Shown: positions 1 to 7,112, numbered from the stretch's first letter. The stretch: DNA of 10,443 nt from Planctomycetota bacterium (GCA_024275615.1 JAJRYU010000296.1:1-10443), one strand, 5' to 3'. Made by a program: numbers and translations. The notes: generated by a model from the letters alone, not told the origin.

Positions 1-117
1 GCGGCCCTTGACGTCTTCACCGTATGGCAACGTGAAGAAGAAAAAAAAGAAGAAATGCCGGACTGACGTCCAGCGCCGTTCGCCTCGCAAAGATTCCTGG
101 GTATTGGCGTGCTCCGA
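1..117 (+). other. Left-edge stretch, possible 3' end of an unidentified plus-strand gene
   Basis: No complete gene fits here. Two plus-strand frames are open from the edge. One gives a 21-residue tail ending in an acidic/lysine run (EEEKKEEMPD) with a stop at 64-66. The other gives a lysine tract followed by a basic tail with a stop at 119-121. Either could be the C-terminus of a gene that starts outside the window and converges on the zinc-ribbon gene. The A-rich tract at about 35-55 makes both frames look charged, so composition does not decide between them. I recognise neither tail. Confidence 0.2.
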
Positions 118-444
118 CTAGCGAAGGCGGCTGCGGCGGCTTGAGCCTCGAGTTACCCGTTTGGGGCGGGATTTGGGCTCGTCCTCGCGGAACTTGTCGC
201 GGCGCGTATGGAGTTTGGGGCCGACTGGGGCCTTGCTTTCTTCTGCTTCGGCGGACATGGCCATTTCTGGCTGGACTGGACCGGAGTAGATGGCTTCCTC
301 GAGAGTCTTGAGAGCGTAACCGGAATCTGAGGCGAGAATGCGGTGCACGGAGCCACACGTTCCGCACCTCCATTTGCGCCCTTCGGCCCCTTCGGGCAAA
401 TTACGGTCATTTTGACAGATGGGGCAGGTCACATTCATGTTCAT
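118..444 (-). CDS. Small zinc-ribbon protein with basic C-terminal tail
   Basis: A 108-residue protein of unknown function. The N-terminus carries a treble-clef/zinc-ribbon signature, C7-P-I-C10 and C27-G-T-C30 (CX2C-X16-CX2C), which would bind one structural Zn ion. This resembles the short MJ0042-like ribbons found at the start of many bacterial proteins. After the ribbon (residues 1-33) there is a short helical stretch (about 43-52) and then a low-complexity region. That region is first acidic/alanine-rich (about 60-70) and then strongly basic, ending in an Arg/Ser-rich tail (about 92-108). There is no signal peptide or membrane segment, so it should be cytoplasmic, and the basic tail could contact nucleic acid or an acidic partner. 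Two in-frame ATGs lie at 444 and 438. I chose the first, but neither has a clear Shine-Dalgarno sequence. It lies 164 bp downstream of the tetR gene on the same strand, and no functional link is visible. Confidence 0.65.
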   Translation of the reverse strand: MNMNVTCPICQNDRNLPEGAEGRKWRCGTCGSVHRILASDSGYALKTLEEAIYSGPVQPEMAMSAEAEESKAPVGPKLHTRRDKFREDEPKSRPKRVTRGSSRRSRLR

Positions 445-608
445 AGTGGGATTGTTTTCTTTCCGAAAATGATAAGTCTGTTGTCAAACTTGCCGAAGCG
501 GGGCGAAGGATCGGAGGTTACTTTTCTCGGTGGAAATCCAAAACAAAAATCAAGATTTTTTGCGATCAGGATTGGGCGAGCGGATAGGCAGATTCCAAGT
601 GTGACAGC

Positions 609-1193
609 CTATTTTTTGTGGAGCAAGGCGATGCAACCATCCAAGCGATTGCGTAGCTCGCCGATGTCATTGTGGGCCTTGGCAAACATGAGGCAGCCTT
701 CGACATAAGCCATGATCCGTTTTGCGCCTTCTTCCGGTTCAACGGGGTCTTCAACCTGGAATTCTTCGATCAGTTCTTTCACCAGAATAGCCATGCCTGA
801 GCAGCTGTGTTTCATGAGCTGATTGACGTGTTCGCCGATCTTGGAGTCGGCTTGAGCGACCTCAAGGGCGATATTGCCGAGCAAGCAGCCGTGGATATTG
901 TCGGGGTCTTCCGCCAATTCTTGGTTCGCCGCTAGGAATGAGCCGCATACCAATTCCAGTTTTTCCCTTGCGGTCCCAGGGCTGGAGAGAATCTGAGTCT
1001 GCTTTTCCGCCATGAGCATGGCGTAGTGGGTGAGTGCGTCTCGTGCCAGGGCAACCTTGGATGGAAAGAAATGGTAAAATGTTCCCTTGTTAACCGCCGC
1101 TTCTTGGCAAATCTCCTTGGTGCCAACAGCGGTGAATCCTTTGCGGTAGAAGAGTTTCGTAGCCGCAGCAATCAATCTCTCTTTACTGCTCAC
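609..1193 (-). CDS. TetR/AcrR-family transcriptional repressor
   Basis: A 194-residue one-component regulator of normal length for the family. Residues 6-54 form the TetR_N DNA-binding domain. The helix-turn-helix (about 24-43) reads GTKEICQEAAVNKGTFYHFF, followed by the typical P-S-K start of helix 4. The C-terminal half (about 60-190) is the all-helical ligand-binding and dimerisation domain. It contains a G-C-L-L-G-N motif (102-107) that I associate with a subgroup of TetR proteins controlling efflux or detoxification genes. The start is GTG at 1193-1191, preceded by a very strong ribosome-binding site, GGAGGAGG (plus-strand 1199-1206). The gene is divergent from the RND transporter operon. 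The gap between them contains inverted repeats with TGAC/GTCA half-sites, so it most likely represses the operon and perhaps itself until a small hydrophobic ligand binds. The ligand cannot be read from the sequence. Confidence 0.93.
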   Translation of the reverse strand: MSSKERLIAAATKLFYRKGFTAVGTKEICQEAAVNKGTFYHFFPSKVALARDALTHYAMLMAEKQTQILSSPGTAREKLELVCGSFLAANQELAEDPDNIHGCLLGNIALEVAQADSKIGEHVNQLMKHSCSGMAILVKELIEEFQVEDPVEPEEGAKRIMAYVEGCLMFAKAHNDIGELRNRLDGCIALLHKK

Positions 1194-1236
1194 GAAAGCC
1201 TCCTCCTTTTGAATCCCGGCAAATCTCCAAGATCTC

Positions 1237-1253
1237 TTGACTGACTGGTCAGT
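1237..1253. promoter_or_regulatory. Probable TetR operator O1 (overlapping dyads)
   Basis: The inverted repeat ACTGAC-tg-GTCAGT occupies 1240-1253. A second, offset dyad TGAC-N6-GTCA (1238-1241 and 1248-1251) shares its right half-site. The TGAC-N6-GTCA spacing is the same as in the second site at 1364-1379. Overlapping dyads of this sort are known from TetR proteins that bind as two dimers, such as QacR. The site covers the -35 box of the rightward promoter candidate and lies upstream of tetR, so one protein could control both directions. Occupancy is inferred. Confidence 0.6.
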
Positions 1254-1265
1254 TGATCTTATCTT
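1237..1265 (+). promoter_or_regulatory. Candidate sigma70 promoter for the RND operon
   Basis: TTGACT (1237-1242) and TATCTT (1260-1265) are separated by 17 bp and point toward the RND gene. Transcription would begin near 1272, giving a leader of about 150 nt. The -35 box is inside operator O1, the usual arrangement for repression by steric block. The -10 box matches four of six consensus bases. Confidence 0.45.
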
Positions 1266-1300
1266 CCCAGCGCACGATCTGCGATTGCTCTTGGTGTTTT

Positions 1301-1317
1301 CGACTTGAATGAAGTCG
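1301..1317. repeat. Perfect 6-bp inverted repeat in the divergent region
   Basis: CGACTT-GAATG-AAGTCG forms a perfect dyad with a 5-bp spacer, midway between the two TGAC/GTCA operator clusters. It could be a further protein-binding site or a small hairpin in the leader RNA. No known regulator was recognised from it. Confidence 0.3.
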
Positions 1318-1363
1318 CACGAGCGATTCGGATGTGATGTCTGGAATAGTTCTTAACAAAATA

Positions 1364-1386
1364 TTGACCGTGCGGTCAAACTGACC
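1364..1386. promoter_or_regulatory. Probable TetR operator O2 upstream of the RND gene
   Basis: A perfect 16-bp dyad, TTGACCG-tg-CGGTCAA (1364-1379), has a third half-site on its right. The right arm GGTCA (1374-1378) also pairs with TGACC (1382-1386) across 3 bp, so half-sites overlap as in O1. This is a typical TetR-family operator in length and symmetry. It lies about 40 bp before the RND start codon and about 90 bp downstream of the predicted transcription start, where a bound repressor would act as a roadblock or control a second promoter. I could not find a good -10 box for a promoter using the TTGACC here as -35. Confidence 0.65.
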
Positions 1387-1405
1387 CGGTTTCGGGTTTC
1401 GTCAG
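1381..1405 (+). promoter_or_regulatory. Leader hairpin just before the RND ribosome-binding site
   Basis: ACCCG (1384-1388) pairs with CGGGT (1393-1397) across a 4-nt loop. The flanking CTGA (1381-1384) can pair with TCAG (1402-1405). The hairpin ends a few bases before the purine-rich AAGGGAAAAG (about 1409-1418), which probably serves as the Shine-Dalgarno for the start at 1425. A role in translation is speculative; the dyad may simply reflect more TGAC/GTCA half-sites. Confidence 0.25.
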
Positions 1406-1424
1406 AAAAAGGGAAAAGTCTGGC

Positions 1425-4400
1425 ATGATTGAAGAGAAGTGGTCCGAGGCTATTGCCGGTTTCGTCTTTCGTTTTCGATTTCTCACCAGTTTGTGTGTCT
1501 TGGCTCTGGTCATGGGGCTATTCGCCCGAGGCGCTGCGACTGTGGCCAGTTTTGATCAAGGTTTAGCCAAGATTGGAGACGTCTCGAACGGTCTAGAAGA
1601 ACAGCCGCCCACAGTCTTCGATTCCAGGATGAACATCTGGTTTGATGAGGCTGATCCGGCCGTAGGCACATACAACGAAATCGAAGATCGTTTTGTGGCC
1701 GAAGACTACGTCATGGTGACTTTTGAGGAAAAGGATCACCCCTTGGGGGTGTTTAGTCCCGATTCCCTAAGAGCAATCGCCAGGCTTTCAGCACGATTTT
1801 TGACCATCCCTGGTGTCAGACATGTTCGAAGCTTGACCACCAATCCGTGGATTCGTTGGGGCGAGATTGAAGATGAAGAAGGGGTTGAAGAGGGGCTTAT
1901 TATTTCCGACCTCTTTGACAAGCCGATTCAGGAATTCACCAAATTTGATGTCATCGAACGGATGATCGCAGTTCTGGGGGCCCAGGGGTGCGCCAAGAGA
2001 ATTGGTGAGGCCCGAGTAAGGGCTCATCTTGGTCCAGATGCTGACTTTTCCAACTCCATCGGAGAGCCTCGGCTCGTCGGCACAATCATCAATGACATCG
2101 GCACAGTGGCTGCCATTCAGATCCAAATCCTGAGGCCAAAATATGCCGCCGACGGAGTAGAACTTCCAGCTCTTATGGGGCGCGAGCTTGCCTCCAATCT
2201 GCACTCGACGAAATTCCAACAAGCGGCCCTGCGGGGTATCGAACACTTCCTGCGGCTTGAGGCAGGCACAGCCGTACCTACGGAAGAGAGAGCTGATCTC
2301 TTGGCTTGGATCGGCGGGATGGCGGAAGGTGAGACAAGAAGTGGCCTCGAGCTGCAATTGAATGATCCGACTCGCAATTTTATGCGGCGCAATGACGGCA
2401 AAACTGTCCGGAAGTTCTACGAGTATGATCGGAGCAAGAACGGCCATTGGGTGGACTCCTCTGACCCAGCAAACCCGATTGAGGCGCCAACGGAATTTGT
2501 GCCGAAACCAATGAGTGCCGCGCGATTCCGTATTGGCGGCATCCCGTCATTCGAAAAGAACTTTGAAGATGTAGGCATGTCGGATGCCAAGTTCATTCCG
2601 CTCATGTTTCTCATTATTGCCGTCGCCTTGCTGATCGTCTTTCGCAATGTCGTGGGTGTCATAGCACCCTTAGCGGTGGTCTTCGGCTCGATCTTTGGGA
2701 TGATTGGCTTCTCTTTATCCCAGGGTGACCTCTTCAACAACCTCACCATGATCGCGCCCAACATGGTCACCGCTGTTGGCGTTGCCGATGCTATCCACCT
2801 TGTTGCGTCATGGGCGGCCTTACGATCACGTTTCGATGACAAGCAAGCGTTGATTACTGAAGTCATGAAAAAGAACGCTTTGCCGGTTCTTCTCACTTCC
2901 GTGACCACTGCCATCGGATTCTTCTCCTTGACGATAAGCACGATTCTCCCGGTTCGCATGTTGGGAACGGTCGCTGGATTGGCGACGATTTTTGCCTATT
3001 TCTTGTCGATGACGATTGTGCCAGCGATTCTCTCTTTGGTTCCACACCACAAGAAAAAAGCACGGTCAGGCAGTGGGATGTCCACTTTTTTCTCCGAGAA
3101 AAGGGCAGCCCGTTTTGTCGATTTCCTATTGGCAAGGCGCCGCGGTATCTTGATCGTATCTGCAGCGATTGTCGTCGTGTCCCTAGTTGGCGTTGCACGT
3201 ATCGAGATCGACTCAGATTTCCGAGGTATGTTCCCAGACGACAACAAGGTCATGCGCGAATTCACCTGGATTGAGGACCGCTTGGGAGGTGTTGGCGATT
3301 TGGAGATCGTTTTTGAAGCAGCTCCTGGGCTCGCGAGTGCCGAAGAGTTGAGTGATCGCGATCGAGAACGTCTTGAAGAGATTCAGCTTGCTTCTGCCCT
3401 GGCAGCCGCTGGCAAGGGCAAGCCCATTTCAACGGAAGAGAAGGCGGAACTAGACATCCTTGCCACAAAAGAGAGACGCGCCGATGCCAAGAGGATTGGA
3501 GCCAGACCCTCTTTTCTCGCTCAAGTTGATGCCTTCGAACATCGGCTGCGACGGGAGATGCAGGTAGAAGGATCTCCTGTTCACGTTCTTACCGACATCA
3601 TTAGCCCGCTCGATATTCTGCGCAAGATGCACCAAGTCCAAAACAAGAACCAAGCAACATCTTACCGCGTGCCAAACGAAAGCGATGTCTTGCCTGAGGC
3701 GAGAATCGAATCGGTCAGTTTTGACGAGTGGACGGAGGAATGGACCCGCAACCCAGCACAGGACGGTGTGAGTTTAGTGGCACAGTATTATTTACAATAC
3801 GAAAACGGTGCCAAACCCGGGGAGAATCTAACGACCCAACTCAGTGCCAATAGGACGCACTTTCGCATGCAGGGGCGATTGCGGCAGGCTCCGACGCTGA
3901 CCCTCTTGTCCGCATTTGACCGCATTCGTGAGATTGCCAGGAAGGAATTCCCCATGCTTTCGACAAGTCTGCAGATCGAGGGCGAATCGGTTCCGGGTTT
4001 GGCCGACATGACCTTGTCAGGAAAAATGTTGCTCAATGCCAGGACCATGGATGTATTCTCCAAGGGTTTCCTGACCTCCATGTCTTTGGCACTGATCTCT
4101 ATCTCCGTGTTGATTGCATTCATTTTTCGTTCGATCAGATTGGCTCTGATAAGCATCGTGCCTAATATCTTGCCGATCGCGATTCCGTTGAGTTTCTTCG
4201 GCTTGCTCGGTTTGCCCTTGCACGGTCCGGCAATTCTCGTGTCTTCTATTGCTCTGGGTGTCTGTGTTGATGACACGATTCACTTTTTTACTCAGTATTC
4301 TCGGGGCAAGAGCCGTGGCATGAGTAATCGAGATGCTCTTGTACGGATGCTTCGCGAAAGTGGCACGGCTGTCGTTGTCACCTCAATCATCTTGATGCTT

Positions 4401-4607
4401 GGATTTTGTTCCTTGGCCTTGTCGGAATTCACTCCCAACAAGATCATGGGGTATCTGGCGGTCGGCATGATTGGTTTGGCGTTGCTCGCAGACCTGATCG
4501 TGGCACCAGCGCTTCTGAGCTTACTGCCCGAGGGAAATGAGGAATGCATGCAAGCATCTGACGTCGCTATCGAAAATGGCTGTCCATCTGTTCTCCAAAG
4601 GTCCTAA
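1425..4607 (+). CDS. RND-superfamily (MMPL-type) inner-membrane exporter
   Basis: A 1060-residue proton-driven transporter with the duplicated RND plan. TM1 (about 19-39) is followed by a large periplasmic loop to about 388 and TM2-6 (about 390-540). TM7 (about 574-595) is followed by a second loop to about 880 and TM8-12 (about 882-1035). TM4 carries G452-V-A-D455-A-I-H and TM10 carries G945-V-C-V-D949-D950-T-I-H, the acidic proton-relay motifs typical of MMPL-like predicted exporters. TM6 and TM12 end in the usual IVPAILSLVP and IVAPALLSLLP. By family knowledge such pumps move lipids or other hydrophobic molecules rather than classical drugs, and they often work without a TolC. The second loop has a long charged helical insert (about 639-695), making the protein longer than common relatives. 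ATG 1425 is preceded by a moderate purine-rich site. It is the first gene of a three-gene operon, 12 bp before the LolA-like gene. The substrate is unknown. Confidence 0.93.
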   Translation: MIEEKWSEAIAGFVFRFRFLTSLCVLALVMGLFARGAATVASFDQGLAKIGDVSNGLEEQPPTVFDSRMNIWFDEADPAVGTYNEIEDRFVAEDYVMVTFEEKDHPLGVFSPDSLRAIARLSARFLTIPGVRHVRSLTTNPWIRWGEIEDEEGVEEGLIISDLFDKPIQEFTKFDVIERMIAVLGAQGCAKRIGEARVRAHLGPDADFSNSIGEPRLVGTIINDIGTVAAIQIQILRPKYAADGVELPALMGRELASNLHSTKFQQAALRGIEHFLRLEAGTAVPTEERADLLAWIGGMAEGETRSGLELQLNDPTRNFMRRNDGKTVRKFYEYDRSKNGHWVDSSDPANPIEAPTEFVPKPMSAARFRIGGIPSFEKNFEDVGMSDAKFIPLMFLIIAVALLIVFRNVVGVIAPLAVVFGSIFGMIGFSLSQGDLFNNLTMIAPNMVTAVGVADAIHLVASWAALRSRFDDKQALITEVMKKNALPVLLTSVTTAIGFFSLTISTILPVRMLGTVAGLATIFAYFLSMTIVPAILSLVPHHKKKARSGSGMSTFFSEKRAARFVDFLLARRRGILIVSAAIVVVSLVGVARIEIDSDFRGMFPDDNKVMREFTWIEDRLGGVGDLEIVFEAAPGLASAEELSDRDRERLEEIQLASALAAAGKGKPISTEEKAELDILATKERRADAKRIGARPSFLAQVDAFEHRLRREMQVEGSPVHVLTDIISPLDILRKMHQVQNKNQATSYRVPNESDVLPEARIESVSFDEWTEEWTRNPAQDGVSLVAQYYLQYENGAKPGENLTTQLSANRTHFRMQGRLRQAPTLTLLSAFDRIREIARKEFPMLSTSLQIEGESVPGLADMTLSGKMLLNARTMDVFSKGFLTSMSLALISISVLIAFIFRSIRLALISIVPNILPIAIPLSFFGLLGLPLHGPAILVSSIALGVCVDDTIHFFTQYSRGKSRGMSNRDALVRMLRESGTAVVVTSIILMLGFCSLALSEFTPNKIMGYLAVGMIGLALLADLIVAPALLSLLPEGNEECMQASDVAIENGCPSVLQRS

Positions 4608-4619
4608 GGGGGTCGTCAC

Positions 4620-5534
4620 ATGAGATTCGCAACCAAATTACTAATTCTGCTGCCAATGCTGGCATGCTGTCTCTTGTTTTCTCCCCACGCCGCACATGGG
4701 CAGTCAAAGCAAGAAGTTGTAAACAAGACCAAGGTCCCTTTCCCCAAGGTGCCCAAGTTTTCCACCAAGGACGTGAAAGACTACGGCTTGCAGATCGCCA
4801 AGTTTGCAGATCTGTACGAACAAGGCTGGATTGATGAAGTGTCGCGAGGGCGCATGACACTCATTGATGCTGATGGCGATTCAGTCAAGAGAACTTTTTC
4901 GCGTCGCAGTTTGGAGGGGCCCAAGAAAGGTGACAAATTCTTGATCGCTTTTTTGTCGCCAAACGAAATCAAAGGGGTCAAGGCGCTTACGTTCGAGAAC
5001 CCAGGAAGTTCGGACGACAATTGGCTCTACCTACCGGCGAACAAACGAGTAAGACGCATCTCTGGAGCCAACAACACGGCGAGTTTTCAAGGAACCGAAT
5101 TCACGTACGAAGATCTCTCTAACCTCGACTATCGCGAATTCAGCTGGCGATTCTTGAAGAATGACACCATTAGCCGCGGCAAGCGGAAAATTGAGGTCTT
5201 CAAACTTCATGCAGTTCCCACATACTCGGATACCGGTTATGAGCACATTGTCGTCTACATCAACCGTACCTCATGGCGTCAAGAGAGGATCGACTACTTC
5301 GACAAAGCTGGGCGTCTTCTGAAAACGAAAGACAATCGCGATTGGCGCTTGCACCACGGGAGATTCTGGCGGGCAACAACAGTTGAAATGATCAATCGGC
5401 AGAGTAAGAAGAAAACTCATTTGACTCTCGATCGCTACTTCGTTGACCTTTCACTTTATGTCAGTAAGAAGACGAAGAAACCGCGAAACAACCTCACTGA
5501 CGCAGCATTCACCAAGCGTGCTCTGTCAAAATGA
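4620..5534 (+). CDS. LolA-like outer-membrane lipoprotein-sorting family protein
   Basis: A 304-residue exported protein. The signal peptide has basic R2 and K6, a hydrophobic core (7-20) and a probable signal-peptidase I site after A25-H-G27. C16 and C17 lie inside the core, but the surrounding residues do not make a good lipobox. The mature part matches my memory of the 'outer membrane lipoprotein-sorting protein' family (PF17131-like). It has the conserved block around residues 100-171: GDKFLIAFLSPNEIKG, then NWLYLPANKRVRRI and a TEFTYEDLSNLD segment. It also has the terminal D-x-x-FTKRAL signature. Such proteins have the LolA/LolB half-barrel that binds acyl chains. Here it is cotranscribed with an RND exporter, not with LolCDE, so it more likely carries the pump's hydrophobic substrate across the periplasm than acting as true LolA. 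AAGGGGG lies 7 nt before the ATG. Its stop overlaps the next gene (ATGA). Confidence 0.9.
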   Translation: MRFATKLLILLPMLACCLLFSPHAAHGQSKQEVVNKTKVPFPKVPKFSTKDVKDYGLQIAKFADLYEQGWIDEVSRGRMTLIDADGDSVKRTFSRRSLEGPKKGDKFLIAFLSPNEIKGVKALTFENPGSSDDNWLYLPANKRVRRISGANNTASFQGTEFTYEDLSNLDYREFSWRFLKNDTISRGKRKIEVFKLHAVPTYSDTGYEHIVVYINRTSWRQERIDYFDKAGRLLKTKDNRDWRLHHGRFWRATTVEMINRQSKKKTHLTLDRYFVDLSLYVSKKTKKPRNNLTDAAFTKRALSK

Positions 5535-7003
5535 GATGGGTTCCTTGTGCTCTCGTTGTGCTTTGTTTGCTTGGCAGGCTGGCCATCGCGTCGCCCGTCA
5601 TACCTTTCTCGGTTCCTCAAGAATCGTCTACTACTTTGCCAAGCAGGCAATTGGAAGAATCGGTTGAAGAGCTCCTGCAGTCCGACCTTCAAGAAGACGA
5701 GAGCCTTGACGACGGTTTGGATGACCTCTTGGAAGGAGGGAGTCGAGGCGATGAGCTTGGGGGAGACTCTCTTCTCAAAGACTGGAAGGGTTTTGCTGAG
5801 GTCGAGTTTCGTTTCTATCTGGCTGACAGAAACCAAGGGCGAAACGATGAAGACTTGCGAGTGACATCCGAGTTTGAATTCGACTTTGGGTTCGGTGGCG
5901 GAGTGACTGGTTTCTTGCGTACTAGGGTCTTTGCCGACTTTCTTGATGAAGACGTCCGTGAAATTGAGCCCTTCGAAGCCTATCTTACATTTGCCGGCGA
6001 AGGTTTTGACCTTCGGGTTGGTCAGTTTGTCGAAAACTGGGGCATCGTAGACACCTACAATCCAATCGACGTGATCAACCGCCGCGACTTACGCACGGAC
6101 TTCTTGGATACCAAAAGGCTTGGCGAAGTGGGAGCGCGATTGAGGCTTTTTTGGGCTGGGAACGAGACCCTTGGGGAACCGACCTTGTCAATCTACGCCT
6201 TGCCAGTTTTTCGAGAAACTCCCTTTCCTACAGGCGCTAACCGATTCAACTTTGACCAAAGCAGTCTTGCGTTTGACGATGATAATAGCTTTGACCCTGA
6301 TGGTTTCGAAGAAGGGCTCTATGCCATTCGTTTTCAAGCAAGTTTGTACAGCGGGCCAATCAACGCTGATATTCAAACCTTGGTCTCCAGAGGGCCGGAA
6401 CGATTCCCAAGTTTTTCGATTCGCGCGACCGGTGGTGTTCCTCTTGCACAGCCCGCGTATTTCGGCGCATGGACATTCGGAGCGGGGCTTCGAGCTGTAG
6501 CCAATGAAGACACTTTGGGGGCTTTTCTCGCGAAAATCACATTCAAATTAGAGATGGTCTACAAGCTCCCCTATTCGTTTGACGGATCGCCCATTGAAAC
6601 TCCTGACGACTATTTTGCCTTTGTTGTTGGAGTCGATCGAGTCTTCAACGATGTGTTCATGAATCAAGATCAACTGACTCTGACGCTGGAATATGCCAGA
6701 GAGGAAGGAGCGTCGGACCTGACGAGTGTCTATCGACCGTTTCGAAACGACCTCATTGTGCGTTTGTTTTGGGAAGCGAACGACTTTTCGCGGACTTCTT
6801 TAGAAGGCCGAGCGATCTTTGACTTGGATAAAAATGAAATTGTCTGGGAGGTTATCTTCCAGCGCCAGCTGCGTTTCATCGATGAGGACTTGAGCTTAAC
6901 CTTGCAAGTCCAGGGGTTTGAGGCGGCAAGTTCTGGTCAGACCCTCTACAATGCGTTTCCGGACAACACATCAGTGTTGATTGGTTTTCGTTGGAATTTT
7001 TAG
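5531..7003 (+). CDS. DUF1302-like outer-membrane beta-barrel protein
   Basis: A 490-residue exported protein with a signal peptide (hydrophobic core about 7-17, likely cleavage after A18-I-A20). A short, strikingly acidic linker (about 42-84, including EDESLDDGLDDLLEG) precedes the barrel. From about residue 85 to the end the sequence is alternating amphipathic beta-strands. It ends in F-R-W-N-F, an aromatic C-terminus that acts as the BAM recognition signal of outer-membrane barrels. Residues 160-187 (DLRVGQFVENWG followed by YNPIDVINRRDL) resemble the DUF1302 signature, a GxQ-x3-W-G block followed by NP-x-D and RRDL. It is translationally coupled to the LolA-like gene by an ATGA overlap and has no Shine-Dalgarno of its own. 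With the pump and the LolA-like protein it would supply the outer-membrane exit or insertion site. A passive porin-like uptake role cannot be excluded. Confidence 0.82.
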   Translation: MRWVPCALVVLCLLGRLAIASPVIPFSVPQESSTTLPSRQLEESVEELLQSDLQEDESLDDGLDDLLEGGSRGDELGGDSLLKDWKGFAEVEFRFYLADRNQGRNDEDLRVTSEFEFDFGFGGGVTGFLRTRVFADFLDEDVREIEPFEAYLTFAGEGFDLRVGQFVENWGIVDTYNPIDVINRRDLRTDFLDTKRLGEVGARLRLFWAGNETLGEPTLSIYALPVFRETPFPTGANRFNFDQSSLAFDDDNSFDPDGFEEGLYAIRFQASLYSGPINADIQTLVSRGPERFPSFSIRATGGVPLAQPAYFGAWTFGAGLRAVANEDTLGAFLAKITFKLEMVYKLPYSFDGSPIETPDDYFAFVVGVDRVFNDVFMNQDQLTLTLEYAREEGASDLTSVYRPFRNDLIVRLFWEANDFSRTSLEGRAIFDLDKNEIVWEVIFQRQLRFIDEDLSLTLQVQGFEAASSGQTLYNAFPDNTSVLIGFRWNF

Positions 7004-7031
7004 TCATGTCGGTGTGAGCTATGTTCAGCCG

Positions 7032-7048
7032 GAAAGCCTGCGGGTTTC
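7032..7048 (+). terminator. Weak hairpin after the RND operon
   Basis: GAAAgCC (7032-7038) can pair with GGgTTTC (7042-7048) around a 3-nt loop with one internal mismatch, 29 bp after the barrel gene's stop. It has no U-tract behind it, so it is at best a poor intrinsic terminator. Some read-through into the redoxin gene is possible. Confidence 0.15.
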
Positions 7049-7056
7049 GATCTTCC

Positions 7057-7085
7057 TTGACCCCTGGAAGCTTGGTTTCTACCAT
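7057..7085 (+). promoter_or_regulatory. Candidate promoter for the redoxin/cytochrome unit
   Basis: TTGACC (7057-7062) and TACCAT (7080-7085) are 17 bp apart, placing the transcription start near 7092, about 20 nt before the ATG at 7113. A short dyad, CTTCC (7052-7056) with GGAAG (7066-7070), flanks the -35 box and could be an operator. The -10 match is moderate (TA..AT). Confidence 0.4.
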
Positions 7086-7112
7086 AAAGACTGAGAGTTG
7101 TTTGTTCTCGCC

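Noticed and set aside
482..487. Minus-strand TTGACA as a -35 box for the zinc-ribbon gene
   Set aside because: No acceptable -10 hexamer lies 15-19 bp downstream. The TATCAT at 474-469 is only 7 bp away.
546..561. AAAAATC-aa-GATTTTT dyad downstream of tetR as an intrinsic terminator
   Set aside because: The stem is AT-only apart from one pair and the loop would be 2 nt, so it is too weak to call.
343..708. Plus-strand frame of 121 codons between the zinc-ribbon and tetR genes
   Set aside because: It overlaps the Cys motifs of the zinc-ribbon gene and the conserved end of the TetR protein, and has no sensible composition.
1788..2447. Long minus-strand open frame (219 codons) inside the RND gene
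   Set aside because: It lies wholly within a transporter gene whose plus-strand product is clearly recognisable, has no domain I know, and is a shadow of that gene's codon bias.
3788..4276. Minus-strand frame of 162 codons opposite the second half of the RND gene
   Set aside because: Its product has no coherent motif, and the plus strand there encodes TM8-TM10 with the conserved Asp pair.
4620..5534. Naming the LolA-like protein as true LolA
   Set aside because: The operon context is an RND pump rather than LolCDE, and the conserved blocks fit the separate 'outer membrane lipoprotein-sorting' family, so a lolA symbol is not justified.
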